Shown here: one piece after another, positions 23,050 through 38,000 of the stretch
Layout of the letters: each line of letters begins with the position of its first letter
How positions within the stretch are numbered: position 1 is the first letter of the stretch
DNA from: Larus michahellis
Lineage: Eukaryota; Chordata; Aves; Charadriiformes; Laridae
Reading direction: 5' to 3'
DNA length: 64,000 bases
NCBI RefSeq assembly: GCF_964199755.1
Contig: NC_133899.1
Coordinates: 85,864,871-85,928,870 of the forward strand
Notes under the pieces: model-generated
Seen by the model: the letters and a program-made list of their open reading frames with translations, nothing else
Told to the model about the DNA's origin: nothing
Database searches by the model: none
Position numbers and translations under genes: made by a program

Positions 23050-26000
23050 GTAATTTTTCTTTTTCATGACATTTAAAAGAAAATAAAATTATAAAGCTGA
23101 AAATATTGTATGTGATAATGCCAATATTTCAGGTTTCTTCATTTTTTTAAAAGCTTTTTCAAAGTGTGTTTAGTAAATGCATATTTTTTGAGAGGCAGGT
23201 CCAGCCTTTATGAAAGTTATTTCTACTTTAGGCACTCATATTTTTTGCCAAGTTACTGCTTGAGGCATCACTAAAGCAAATGGGAAACTGTGATTAAGCA
23301 TTTTGCAGAGAACACTTTCTTTCAAAAAGACTGGGGTCACTAATAATGCCATAGGAAGTGCTTATTTCCAACTCTGGGCAGATTTCTGGAGGTTTTATGC
23401 TGCCTCCCCCTCCTCCCCAGGTTCTAAACCTAACAGATACCGCTGCTGGATATAGCGGATTTTGGCTGTGAGCTTCTCTTGCAGCTTCTGTGATGCTTCT
23501 CTTTTACAGAGGCTGAAGAAAGGGGTAAACGGGCAGAGCTTCAAGTGCTGCTCCAAATCATTTCCTGCAGATTTGGTGCTGAAATGAATCCATTGGGGCT
23601 GGTAGCACCTCGCGCAGTTCAGGACCGATTCTGAGCAAATACGCAGTTGTAACAGAGTTCGAGGCGTTCTGGAGGCTGTCCTCACCTTTTAATTGTATCA
23701 GATGTTCCTCGGAGGATCTCACCTTTTTTAGTTGTTCTTTACGTTACACCTTTTCTAATTTATTAGCAAATATTTTGAATATTAATGTATTTTAGAGAAA
23801 AGTAATTGGAAATAATAATTTTTTCTCATTTATTTTTAATTTGCAGTGTTCTGGACCTTCAATGGAACCAACCATTCAAAATTCTGATATTGTCTTTTCG
23901 GAGAACCTTAGCCGCCACTTTTATTGCATTCGAAAGTATGCTCCTTTGTTGAGACTAGATTTTACATTCCATTTACCAGAGCTTGTCAGTAACCACATTC
24001 TGTCTGTCCTTTATTTTTTGTATATTTTTCTTCTTCTAAATTTTAATTTTCATAAATCTGCTCTCATTGTGTCTCATAGAAGTTAAAGTAATTGGCACAT
24101 ACAGCCCATCAAACAGAATTCCTTCAGGATACAATCTGTGTCACTTTTACAGCTTTGTCCAAAAAATGGAAAATTTTTTTTCCCCCTAAACCAGTTCTAT
24201 TGTGTGAATGTGACTTCTCCTCTCCAAGCAGTTATGTTTTACTTGCAAACCAAGCTGGCGATGTTGCTGTGCTCAGATAGGTTGTAAGGAAAGTGACCAA
24301 ATGGTGTAAGTACCATTTATCAAATGTCATTTTATTACTGTGTTGTAGACCACAGTAGGCCCAAGGCCCTCGCCCGTTTTGTTGTGGCCGGTTTCACTGT
24401 ACAAGCTGATGTGTATAATCAGGAGGCAAAAGTAATATAAGGTCTCACAAACTGAGATTAGACATTTGAAGTTTCACTGGAAGAGTAACATTTGCACAAT
24501 AACATTTAGGAACGCAGAATCTGTTCTGTTCCATGTATATGTAGCGACAGGACCAAGTTAAAGGGCATTCATTTAATTGTCAATTAAAATGCAGTCTTAA
24601 ATGTTTTACAAATGTTCTAAATAACAAAGAATCTCTCCAAATATACTTAAAAACTGTGTAAAATGACACCCTGAATAAAACCGAAGACACCAAAATTGTA
24701 GACAAGAATTTTCAGCAGAAGGGGAAGTATCTTTAATGTACGTGAATATTTTTGGAGTATACACATTGATGCACATGTATTCAGAAAAACAGTTTGTGTT
24801 TAGAGTTCTTCTGTTTGTTTTTGTTTCTGTTTTTTCCTCTCAGAGGAGATATTGTAATTGTGAAAAGCCCAAATGACCCCAAATCAAATATCTGTAAAAG
24901 AGTAATTGGCTTGGAAGGGGATAAAGTCTGCACAAGCAACCCTTCAGATTTCCTTAAGAGTCACAGCTATGTAAGTACTAGAGTTTCTTGCTTTGTAAAT
25001 TAATGATTACTTAAGTAGGCCTGGTAGTCTGTACAGGATTCGCAATATTTGAGTATCATAAATCATAAAATATGATGTTCATAAATTATTCTTTATTCTT
25101 GTATATGTACAGTAAAATGTTGTAATCTGTAAACTCTCTTTACGGCAAGCTGGTTTTTTCGGTGTCTTTTGTCTCTGTAGGAAGTGTGGGCAGATATTTT
25201 TGCTCTGACCTTCGCTTAGGTCTTCTTCCCTGGAAGAATATTTAAAATTCTCTACATAAAGTGCAGTACAGATGGAAGACTCGAGGCCTTGGTCTTAAGG
25301 CAAAAATGTTTCTGTATTTTAAACATAAAGAAGTGAAAATTTTGTCTCTGCAATAGCTTTGAGGGTTTTGCTTTCAAAATTACACTTCAGTGTAATTTAG
25401 TATCTCTACATTTCGGTGTAACAATATTTTAAGTTTTCTGAGTACGGCTGGAAAAGTAGTCATTTTCCTAACTTATCCAAAAAGTCAGGTAACAACATGA
25501 AATAAATAGGAAAAAATATTCTCAATGCTCACAGTTACCATAAGAAGAATTAATACCCGGCCTGTAGCTAAGGTCCTGTGCTGTGAAGGTAGAGAATTTT
25601 ATGGAACGCTCCTTGCAGCCAGCTACAGTTTGTGATGGATAAATCCTGTAAGAGTTCAGCTGCCATAAAGACAGCCAACTTCACCAGCACGCCTTCACAT
25701 ACCATTGCTTCACTTGTATTGAGCAGCTGGAGTCTGTCCTTACTAAAATCAATGGCAAAATTCTTGTCAACGTTGTTTAACCAAGGGGAAAAAAACCCCA
25801 CAACTGACTCCCCTCCCTCTCCCCAAATCCCCACCTTTTTTACCAAGCTGAAGAAATGTTCTAGCTCCTATGGGAAGAGTAATTATGGGGAAGTAGTAAA
25901 TATAAATTGCCCAGAGCAGAACAGTGTTAAATGGAAACCTGAATTCTGTGTGCGCTGATAGAAGACGCAAATGGAGTTTCTCTGAGCATCTTGTTCTTTG

Positions 26001-29000
26001 CTTATCTGAGTCTTGAAAACGAAGTTCAGGAAAGGTTTGTACTTAACAGGATGTCAGTGTTTCTGGAAGCCCTGAGGTGACCAAATGAATATCCAGCAGA
26101 GCAATTTCTGCCCTAGGTGTAAGATTTCTTGTCTTTAATTTTAATGTAAAACGTAAGGAGAAAGAGAGGATGGGGAATGCAGAGTCCATTTCCTGTTTGC
26201 CTGTGTATGTTTTTCGTAACGGCTAAAGTGTGGAAATAGAGCAAAGTGACGTGCAAGCTTTCTTAGTTCTTACATCATAACTTGTAGCTAGGGGGAGAAG
26301 CGACCTAAATGGAAATGCTGTGGTTTGTTAGTGCATATCTTTTTTCCTCCTAGCTTTAGTGGTCGTTGAAGAGGTAGATATTTCCATCTGTTCAGGAGAC
26401 GCTTCCTTTACAGAGAGTATATTCTCAACACAGATGTTTGCACTTTACACTCTTAACTTACACTGGATGATTCACTAAGTAAATTGTTCTTGTTGGGGAG
26501 GGAAAAAGTGATAGGTGTCTGTGTTTAGGTAACTGTCTAATCAGATTCCCTGGTTTAGTGAATCATTGTGCTATGCACTTTTCCTCTTAATTCAAACACA
26601 AAATTCTTCAAATCAAGTAGCAGCAGCAGAGGTACAGAGAACTGGCTGTTTGCTTTGCTGATACCTCCTTGAGAAGAATTAAGCTGAGTTGGGTTTTTGA
26701 AAAAAAGAGAAAAAGATTGTTGAAACTCTGAGGAAAGGCCTTGGCTCGGATCACAAACGGCCAGAAGTGCTGCCTTGGGCGTTGAGCTGCCGGAGAAAGG
26801 TACAATGGCAGGCACTCTCTATGCGGGCAAAGCCTAGACATTGTCATCAGTTTTGTTGTTTATATCAGGCTACTAACTGCTTTTTAAAAAATGAGAAATG
26901 TCGGAGTGATACTTGAATGCAGTGATTCCGAAGTATGTAAGGTCGGAGGATCGTTTGTGTTAATTACAGTGAACTGCTCAGCTTTCCTTGGCTAACTTGT
27001 CTCCTGGTTTGGGGATTGATAGCGAATAGTTGCAGTCATGTTCACAAACTTATTACAGTGCAGTAAATACAAAATATCAGATGCCAGAAGTAGTATCGAA
27101 TTGGTATTTGAACCTCTGCTTCGTTCTTGGCTGGTGTTTGCCAGCTGCTGGTTAGGTATTTGGGGTTAGCCAGCTGTGGAGATGTCAGGTTAATGGCAGT
27201 ACAATGTACCTACTGCAGCAGAGAGTGAAACCACCTCTAAGCAGCTGCTTCTCTTGTCAGCCCGAGGGTCACCAAGAATCCTTACGGTCATGTTAGTAGG
27301 AAGTGTGCTTAGTCTGCATCGGCTGTGCCAGTGGTTTTGTTGGAATATTTTAACAGATTTCAAGCTAGGGATTTTTGTGCTTAGAAGCACTCTCCTACGG
27401 CACATGCAGGAGAACAGGGTGATCAGGCCCAGTCAGCATGGGTTTGTGAAGGGCAGGTCATGCCTATCTAACCTAATATCCTTCTATGATAAGGTGACCC
27501 ACTTAGTGGATGAGGGAAAAGCTGTGGATGTTATCTACTTGGATTTTTGCAAAGCTTTTGACACTGTTTCCCACAGCATTCTCCTGGAGAAACTGGCTGC
27601 TCATGGCCTGGACAGGTGTACTCTTCGCTGGGTAAAAAACTGGCTGGATGGCCGTGCCCAGAGAGTGGTGGTAAATGGAGTTCAATCCAGTTGGTGTCCA
27701 GTCACAAGTGGTGTCCCCCAGGGTTCGGTGCTGGGGCCGGTTCTCTTTAATATCTTTATCAATGATCTGGATGAAGGGATTGAATGCACCCTCAGTAAGT
27801 TCGCAGATGACACTAAACTGGGCGGGCGTGTTGATCTGCTTGAGGGTAGGTTGGCTCTGCAGAGGGATCTGGACAGGCTGGACCGATGGGCTGAGACCAA
27901 TGGTATGAGGTTCAACAAGGCCAAATGCCGGGTCCTGCACTTGGGTCACAACAACCCCATGCAGCGCTACAGGATTGGGGCAGAGTGGCTTGAAAGCAGC
28001 TCGACAGAAAAGGACCTGGGGGTGTTGGTTGACAGCCGGCTGAATATGAGCCAGCAGTGTGCCCAGGTGGCCAAGAAGGCCAACAGCATCCTAGCCTGTA
28101 TCAGGAATAGTGTGGTGAGCCGGACTAGGGAAGTGATCATCCCCCTGTACTCGGCACTGGTGAGGCCCCACCTCGAGTACTGCGTTCAGTTTTGGGCCCC
28201 TCGCTACAAGAGGGACATTGAGGTGTTGGAGCGTGTCCAGAGAAGGGCTACAAAGCTGGTGAGGGGCCTGGAGGACAAACCTTATGAGGAACGACTGAGG
28301 GAGCTGGGGTTGTTTAGCCTGGAGAAGAGGAGGCTGAGGGGAGACCTTATCACCCTCTACAACTACCTGAAAGGAGGTTGTAGAGAGATGGGGGCTGACC
28401 TCTTCTCCCTGGTGACAAGTGATAGGACGAGGGGAAACGGGTTCAAGTTACGTCAGGGGAGGTTTAGATTAGATATTAGGAGACATTTTTTCACTGAAAG
28501 GGTTATTAAACATTGGAATAGGTTGCCCAGGGAGGTGGTGGATTCACCATCCCTGGAGGTGTTTAAAAAAAGAGTAGATGGGGCACTGAGGGACATGGTT
28601 TAGAAGTGGCTCTTGTCAGGGTAGGCTAAAGGTTGGACTCGATGATCTTAAAGGTCCCTTCCAACCTCAACAATTCTATGATTCTATGATTCTATGATTC
28701 TATGATTCTTATTCTGAAGCCTGAGAGAATGCTAAAGTCAGATCCTGCTTCCAGTCCTGTTTCATTCATGAATATACTTCTCAGGATGGCTTATGTATAT
28801 CGATAGGAGAATGGAGAACTCTGTTTACAATTTGCTCTGTAAAATTACACAGATGAGATACTTCATTGCTGCAAACAACCAAGTAGATACCTGTAGATTA
28901 AAAAAAACAACCAACCAACCATAAAAACACCACAAACCAACCTTCCAAGCTATAATACAAATGAAAAATTAAAAAAATCATACGTAAGTTGAATAAGTTT

Positions 29001-32000
29001 TTCTAAAAAGAGATATTTCAGTTGAGTATAAATGCAGTATAGCAGAGGCAGTTATGTGAACATCGTTATAGTGGTATAAAAATACTTTTGTGCTATACTT
29101 AGCTGAAGTAATACACCATATGAGAAAAAATATTTTTGTCAGAGCGCACTAAGTGTAAGGCTGTACCAAAAAACTGTCTTTGATGGAATCATTGTTGGGT
29201 TACAAGCTGATGGAACTAATCCCACATACCCAATTGATTGCTATAAATTAAGCATGTGCTTAAATTAAAATTTAAATGCATTAGGAATGACTTTACTTTG
29301 GACCCTTTATGGTACATGATGTTTCATATGCTAGAGGTTGCAGCTTATCTGCAGAATAATAATGAGGGGAATCTTCCTATTTACATGAAGGATTATGAAA
29401 TTCCTCTTTTGAGTAAGCTGCTATAGTATTACAAAGTTAGAAAAATGTATTCTTGCTTTTCATTGCATTTTTATTGGTATTTTGTATGGAATATGAGCAT
29501 TGGGCTGGCAGTTTTGCTGGGCTTTTTTTTTTTGTTTTTGTGCTCAGTGATGGTTTATATAGATACAAGCAAGTGTATTTCCTGTAACAAACCTTTAAGA
29601 ATGCATAACATATTCTTACTGTGTCAGAAGCAATGTGATATGAACCCAAAAGTTAAAAAGGTAAACAAATAACTTTTAGTAATGTGGTATTCAGACCTAG
29701 TTTCAATTATTAAAAAGTATCTTTTCTGATTTATTCATTTAACTATAAGATCTAAATAATGAGGGTTAATAAAGAAATTAACGAATCGCAGTAAACCCCT
29801 GAAATGGCCTTTAAAAAAACCACCTGAAAGATAATTTTTGCATTCAGGTTTTTATTTCCTGTTTTTAAAAGTCTTAATACAGATCCAGGTTTATAATTCA
29901 GATTGAGTATCCTATTGTTATATTTGAGTTTGGTTTAATGCCATTTACTTTAGCTTTAATTTCTTTAGTACCATATGTTCTTGTGCTGCAGCTCCTATTT
30001 ACAAATTGAAAAAGTGAGGGGTAAGTCATCAGATTAAAACAGCTTGTATGTCATAAACCACCAATATGCTAAGCCTTTGTGTCACTTAAACAAAACTAGT
30101 ACCTAATAATGTCACTTAATACAGCTAGAGTCTGTAAATAAGGAACTGCCTTTTGCAAGTCATAGTGATAAAAAGCTGAGATACAAATCCATATCGCAGC
30201 AACACTCTGCTGGTAATCAATCACAACGCACCACTAATGCTGTGAGACTAGCTGATGTGGGGGAAGTGTGTTTACCTTGTGCTAAAATGAGGTTCATTGC
30301 GGAGATGGCATCCCTTCATCCTGTGGTTAACTCTAGAGCTAACATAATTCCGAAGATAATGCATCTTACTGTGTTTGCGGACCAGAGAAGTGGTCTTACA
30401 CAGCGCTATTAACTCTTAAACAGTCCTTGTCAAATGCAGTAAGAATATTATGTGGGTACTAAGAACAGCGTAATGTTAATGCAAACAACACAATATCTTA
30501 ATCACTAGACAGTACTACAAGTTTTGGATGCACAATGTAAGACACTGAAATATTTCGGTGCGCAATACCATTGGATAGTCTCTTTAAAATATCCTGAATG
30601 GCAATTAAAAATAAAGTTCTCAAAACACTAGCTCGTTTTCCTTTGTCCTTAGTATCCTAATAGCTAGTTTACAGTCATGGTTTAGTATTTCAGTAATCTG
30701 TAAGTTTTAATAGTTGCTGGTCAGGAGAAAGGAAATATCCTACTCTTTCTTCTCCTTGGTTCTAGTGTTCTAGAGGCTCGAGAGAAAGTGATGCCATAGT
30801 TTTAAGCAGCAGGTGGGCTAAATGTCTGGTGGAAGAGGAGAACTGACTTGGTGCATTTGTTTAGTTTGCACATTTGTTCAGTTTGCAGATGCCTCTATAT
30901 CCCAGTACAGAGAGTTCATGACTAGAGCTAATGTTGAATCTTCTAAGAAACAATTTTAAATCAAAATTCTGATTTGTCAAAACTAAATTATTCGAGGGAA
31001 AAGAAATACAAAGAATTTTATCAAACTACTTCCCAATATTTGCAGGGTTTCTACTGCTCAAGTGGATTGGTCTTTTTACCAGTGTTGGTTTTGATATTTC
31101 AAGAACATACGAGTGGCGTGACTTGTGACACAACAGCACTGGTATCATTCACCATAGCTTGTCCTCATGTCTGTGGGGTCAGGGCTTGGGTGGCCAGACA
31201 TGGGCACGCCTGGCCCATAGCTCAGGCAGGGGCCAGCAGCGAGAGGCCCAGCTTAAACACAGCTCCTGAATGAGCTCCCACCGAGGTCTCTTACATCTCT
31301 TTTTATTTATAGCACTAAATGGTTTTCCTCTGTGGAATAGGCTTGGCCGTACTGGTCAGATCATCAGTTTGAACCTTCAGGATTTTATGATTCCATTATT
31401 CCTCTGCTTCAAGTTAAGTAAGAACTTCCAGAAAGCTGCTTAAGATGAGGAAACCATCTGCTCAAGGACTCACTGAAGATTATAAACGCAAGTTTTAGTC
31501 TGCCTATATCAGCTTCACGTCTGGAAGAAGGACCTATTTCATGTTTTTGCTCCTCTATACCTACTAGCTAAGGCCTTCCAACTGTCTTAAATGGCGAGAT
31601 GATGCAGAGCTGAGGCCTTAGATTGATTAGCAGAGATGGAGGTGACTCCTGACGGAGCTGGCAGACGATGCTTTTAAGATTCCTTACCCCTACTCGGAGT
31701 ATTTATTGGCCATTGTTGCTACCAGACTTATTAGCTAGATCACTTTGTACAGGTTTGCCTTTGTCCAGGGCATACCAGTGGTGGTGATGGGTTTTGTGTT
31801 TTAACCAGTAAATTCCAGTTGGGTTTTGAACCCGTAGATTTTTTATTCTCAAACCTGTACTTTAGGGTGACCCTGTTACATCATCTGTTTTCTTGAGAAG
31901 AATCAAATCCTTCTTAATGATTGCTGTGAGAAAAGTCTATGCAAACTGCTAAGTAATCTTTGCTGGATTTGAAATCAATATTTTCTTCCAAAATACCGAT

Positions 32001-35000
32001 CTTCTATAAATCAAGAAAGCGAGTAATTGTCTTGACTGATGAATCGCATAAATATTCTGATTTATTTTTTTTCCAGGAGTTCCTAAATGTAGCTAGGAGG
32101 CTTGTTTTTGAAAGTTCTGGCCTATGAACATGTATAAAATACAAAAATTTCAAAACTGGAGTGGATTATAAAGCTTAGATAAATAGTTTTTCACTATTTC
32201 AAGCAAAGTGATTTTGTTTTCAGAAGAGAACCATTGTTTTAATGCAAAGAGAGAGGTTGTAAAAAGTGTTCGCAAAATCTGGGCATTGTTCATGACAGTA
32301 ATATTTGTTCATAGCTTTTATTAATTTTATTAATTTTAAGTTATGTTTAATGTTAATTTTAATGCTGATAGTATTCTTAGAAAAGGCATGATGGCTAATA
32401 ATGTAAATATAGGGTTGCAGCAGGAGATTTAAAAAATTGGATATATAGCTTTTCAGGCTGATTCAGGGAGCATATTGAACAATACGCTCTGGATCTGAAT
32501 ATGAAATGAGAACGTTTATAGAAGTGAAGTAAACAGTGCATGCAAGTGTTTGAATTATTATTTCACACAGTTGGAAACTTTTGCAACATCCAAAAAGTTA
32601 TACTGAGAGAAAGCATATTTTTTTTGTCATTTGACTGGCACATAGATATTTCTGATGTGAAAATTCCGTGACCTTTCCCATAAAGCGGTGAGTGTGGTGA
32701 TCGAACCTGTGAAGTTCCAGGAGTAGTTGCATTACATAAAGTTTAGAAGGAGCAACAATGGTTAAAAAACCAAACAACCAATGAATGCTTTGACACATTA
32801 CTGTAAGAGCTTCCCCAAATTTTTAATGAAGAGCAACACTCAACTGGTATGCTTGCACAGTGGAGAAAAATGTCTTAGAAATTCAAATCTAAGTTAATAT
32901 ACCTCGGTTTCCTTGTAGCATATGAGTTAACTACCACTGAAGGTTATGTGATTTTAATATTGGTTAATAATCAGTTTCAAAACTCAAAGATAGACAAGTC
33001 TTCATATCTTACCTTTTTGCAAATTTTCTGTTAAAACAACCGGTGACTTAATATAGAGAAGGAATTCATAACAGAAATATTCAATCACAGTGAATTTAAT
33101 GTCTGTATAAAAACCTGTCATTGTCGTCTTTTCTCATAATAATGTGGACCAAGGTCATAATGTATTCTTTTTAATATGTATATTTAAACAAACTGGGCCA
33201 AGTATGTTCTATCTTATTCATAAGCAGCTTAAACTGTTCAATAAGTAAAAGGAAAATGCTAAACTGTTTGGAAGTACCTATGAATTTAAGGTAAATTCAT
33301 TCCGTTATATTCTTCTAAGAAGTATTAAATTCCAGGTAATTCAGCCTCTTAGGGATACTTAGAAGACGCTGATTTAAGATCTCCTACACTGCTGAAGTTC
33401 CAGTGTGGTTGCTACCACTTCATAGCTTTTTCCAGCACAAAAAAAATGGAGATGTAAATACTTCTGCTGATTTACAAAATACTGAGCTAATTAATGTTGT
33501 TGGGTTTTATATAGATGGCAGCCTTAATATGAACAAAATTTATGATAAGCCTACAGAAATGGTGCCTAGAGCAACTGGATCATTAAAAAAGAGTATCTGT
33601 TAAGCATTATTCACTCTTGGTTCTGAAGTAATAAATAAAGGATTAAGGAATAGTTACGCGAGACTTTGAGTATAGAGTGATAAAACAAACTCCCGCATTT
33701 CTATGGTGTATATTTTGTCCTAACTAGATGCAATTTACTTAAATAAGGCAATTTAATCAGTATTTAGTAAATTTGTCATTTGATCTTGTAGATTCTTTCA
33801 TCATATTTCACTTTAATCAAGAAAGGTAACACCTGTGGTTTATTCACAAAAGCTTCTTTTGTTAAATGAACACCCGCAGGCCATGAAGCAATTACATTTG
33901 TTGCTTGTACCAAAGTAGAAGGCACTTAAATAGACCTTAGTAGGGATAGATGAGAAGTTGCAGACTTTATTCTTTTGTCCAGCACTGAGATTAGTTCTTA
34001 TCATAGCTCAAGAAGGAAGCCTCTGAACTGAAAAGAAAAGATGGGAATGATTTAAAGTTCTTCTTAAGTTTGAAACTTTGGTATTGCTGGAGGTGATGTG
34101 AATACCTGTGACCTTACGAAAGTTCAAACTTCATCTGCTCCCAGCTGATTGTACACCCTGATGTTCTTTGACAAACACAGACTGCTTGGAATTCCAAAAG
34201 GAGAGATTGCAAGAGATTCAAGTTTATAATTCTCCATTTAGTTATTAAAAATCCCAATTTCTCCATCTTTAATAACTACCTCCCCTCCAAGTCCTCCAAA
34301 ATCACAAACAAAAAAAAACAATACCAAAACAAAAAAAAACCCAGCCCAAACTAAAAAAAAGCCTATTTTCATTTAGTTGGGTTTGGGGGTGTTTTTGAGG
34401 CAGATCATTTAATCTGTTATATTAGTTTTCTAGTATGCCAGTTGGTGCAGCACAGGCATCTCATCTCTTGGTTTTGAAGTTAGTGAGATGATTACTCAAA
34501 GAACAAAGTTTGGCATCATGGTAAAAAGACCACAAGAATATAATTCTTTGTTGATTTTCCCCACCCATTTCTGTAAATTAATGTTTTATGCTAGCAAGTA
34601 TGCATCAACTACCTGACCTGTACTTCAGTTTTGACACTTAAACTATGCCACTAAGTAAATGACACCAGCCCTGCAAATTTAGCCAGTTTGTGACACTGAA
34701 AGATGTTTATTAATCTGAGCTGAAACACAGTAAGCTACTGCTGCGAGCTGAGTTGTTCTAAATGATAATCTTGCTCTTCTGGTGTATCTGCTCCTGTACT
34801 AGAGCCGCCAGAGCCTGGGCAGGGAGAAGGGGGAAGAGTCACGTGTCTGATCCGTGTCCTGTATTCTCATGCATATAAACTGCACCTCGGATAACCGGTT
34901 CTGCCCGAGAACTGCTGCTCCTTGGAAATAAATCCTCTGCTAATCTGCACATGTAGATACCGAAATGCAATGTTGTGAATTGTCAAGCAAGTGGCTTTCC

Positions 35001-38000
35001 CATTGCCTTGGGATTTCTGGCAGTAGCAGCCTATTGGTGTGTAATTAATGTATTCTTACTACAAATACAAATTTTCAATAGTTAATTATTTTCTTTGGTT
35101 AAAAATGCATCTCATTCCCAGCTACTGTCCTTGCGTAGCCTTGAGGCATTTCAGATCGGGTCCCGATTCTGCAAAGGCTGATACTTAAAGTTAACTGTAT
35201 TCAATGTGAGTAATCCCCCTGAAATCAGTGCTGTGGTCTAGAAATAGCTTGTGCATCAACCCTTGAAGGATTCTGGCTTTAGTCTTTATTTCAAAGGGGT
35301 GTAAACAACTTTTTTTTTTTTTTTTTTAAATTAATGATTATGGCCTGTCACTGGTATTTTGGTTTTACGTTTTCAGGTAATTCATGTGGTTTTTATTGCT
35401 TGCCTTAATTCTAGGTTGTAGTGAAGTGCCTAGATGATGGACAGGCACCATACAAAGGTATTACACTGTATTATCTCTAGATGAATCACACTTTGTGACA
35501 GTACTCTTAATGACAAATGTAGAGGTACAGGGTCCTGTTATACCTTCTGTGGAGAACTACAAAAGTTACCGTAAGTGGTGAATTTCAGGATACAGGAAAT
35601 CTATTGCAAATGTTCTATCTGGAATGCAAACTATGAACATTTTGTCTAGACAAGTAAAGTAGTGATATGCCACAGCTGGCAAAAGCCCTTTATTTTTTAT
35701 ACTTTTGGAGCATGGAAGATTGGAAGGTCTAGAATTGGTTGGATATACTTGTGTTCCGAGTGGCTCCTTATTTCACATAGTAACAGATGAGCTTCACGTT
35801 CTGCCTATGAATCGGGGAAATGTGAGAAAGCATGGGAAGCAGTGAAGAGGAGCTGGTAGCGTCCTGTGTGCGCAACAGTAGCACGTTGCAAGAAGTGACG
35901 CTTTTTCAGAAATGTGAAATGTTAATGTGGGTTTGCGTTTTTATTTCGTAAAAAAAATAATATCTTCCTTTCATAGTAATTCATGCTTCTCATTTTTGTG
36001 TATTTGCTGAGATAGGATTTCAAAACGACGGTAGTTTGATGTATGATTTGTAATGCTGGTAGATGCTGGGTAGGAGAGTTTGCACCAGAAAGGTCAGAAC
36101 GCCGCTTGGCATCGTAAGAGGCATCTGAAAAACAGACTCATCTAAGATGTGAATGCTTTAGGTGGGTACACTGCAAATAAGTGAAGATGAGTATCCAACT
36201 AAACTGACAGTTGCTGGTGGGCACTCTAAAGAGGCTGTATTCCACAGAGTTTTTGAGGAAAACAGGAATGTCAGTACATTCTCAAACATGTCCTGTCAAA
36301 AACATATGTCCACATGTGATGAGATGTATAGTCGACACAGGTCATTTGACTCTGGATAGAATTTTTATTTATTTATTTTAAATTGACTTCTGGTTGGTTA
36401 CGTTGTTTGTAAAGCTGTTTGGGTAGGAGGATGGCCAAAGTCATCTCGCTGAAACCCACTGGCCTTCCCAGAGAAAGCTCTTCCACGCGTGTCCCAGCAA
36501 TCTGAGAAGCCTACAAAAACCAAAAGGTGGCAGACGAGCTGAATATGGAATTCCTGTGTTGACGGACTGGGAGAACAAGAAGTAAAGGACTAGCAGATCA
36601 GTTTAAAACAAAGGCGGCGGCACTCCTTTGTACAGGAGACTGTGGAAGTAGGTTTCAAAAGGGTTTAGACATATTGCTGGTCTACAGCTCCACGTACAGA
36701 TTCTAAAACGCTGAGGCAGGGATGCGTGCCCTCCGACATGCCTAAAGCACCTGTCCTGGGCACCACAGAAATACCAGGGGGTGGCTGGGAGAAGATGGAG
36801 AGGCTCACATACGGACAGGCTTTCCATGATGAATATCTCTCTTTGCTACTGTCAGAGACAAACTATTGGTTTTTAATCTGTAGGTTAGACATTTGCTACA
36901 GCTACAGCTCAGCAAAGGGCCTCTCGGGTACCCTGGTGTGGTAACAGGCAGGTAGGACAAAGTTCCCAGCAAGCGTTACCTGGCCAGATACCGTAAAGTA
37001 CCAACAATTACACGTCAGCTGCATTTTCCTCAAATGTTCATCTGGGGGACCTGGTTTTACTCTTAATGGTTTACACCCAGACTTTACTACTAGAGTGGTA
37101 TTTCATTTTGTTCAGTCTGTTATCCTTGAATGCTGTATATGTTCTTATGAGTCTATGATGTGGCTTATTTCTAAAACGTTAATGCTTACAATGCTAAAAC
37201 TCTTGCGTTTCACTTGAAATTGGTGGGGTTTTATTTTGTTTCCGTATTTTTTTTTCTCTGTGGGGAATGTAATGTTTCAGGTACATATTTGGTTTTGGAA
37301 AAATGTATGTTAATTTAAAGTCCACATTAAATATTATCTAGATTGAGAATATGTTGCTACTTTTAAATTGCCAGCCTGCCTGAGAATTTTAGAAACAGAA
37401 CAGATGAGAAAAAAAAAAGTATTTTATTTGGTAACTTGTAAGAGGTTATTTATATCTGAAATGTTTTTATAAAAACATATCAAAATACTGTTGTATATTC
37501 CAAGTGGAAATCTTAGTTTGAGACTTACAGTAGCAACTTTTTCATATATGAAAGCTTTATACTCGTATTTAGGTAATTAATACAGCTACGTTGCTATTTC
37601 TCATTTTGTCATTGAGTCAGTCAGTGAATGCCATGAATCTATGGTATGTAATATAGTTAATGCATAATATATATAGGCAATGAAAGGTCTTTGTCATATA
37701 GTATAAGGTCACCATCATTAATTTTCAAATTATAAAAAGGGATTTGCTGTTTTGTGATCATCATTATTGCAATATAATGTGTTGTGGATTCTGCCTGCAC
37801 ATAGAATGAACTGTGATCTTAATTAGAACTTTGACAAGCCTACTCCGATAAAATGATGAGATTATTCGTAATTGATGTCACAATCAATTACCAGTTAGTT
37901 CATCATGAATCTACTAACAGGTCTAGCCTTGGTGCTGGCCCCAGGATGTTGATGAGTGTGTGGCTGCCCTGTTCATGCTGTTACTGCGACAGGAGGGCAG

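Noticed and set aside
24794..25003. 69-codon frame as a stand-alone small gene
   Set aside because: It is IMMP1L coding exon 3 plus flanking intron.
27254..27389. N-terminal 45 or so codons of the 449-codon CR1 frame
   Set aside because: This is intron sequence that happens to be open. CR1 similarity begins near 27390.
27503..27949. 148-codon - strand open frame
   Set aside because: It is the antisense shadow of the CR1 reverse transcriptase.
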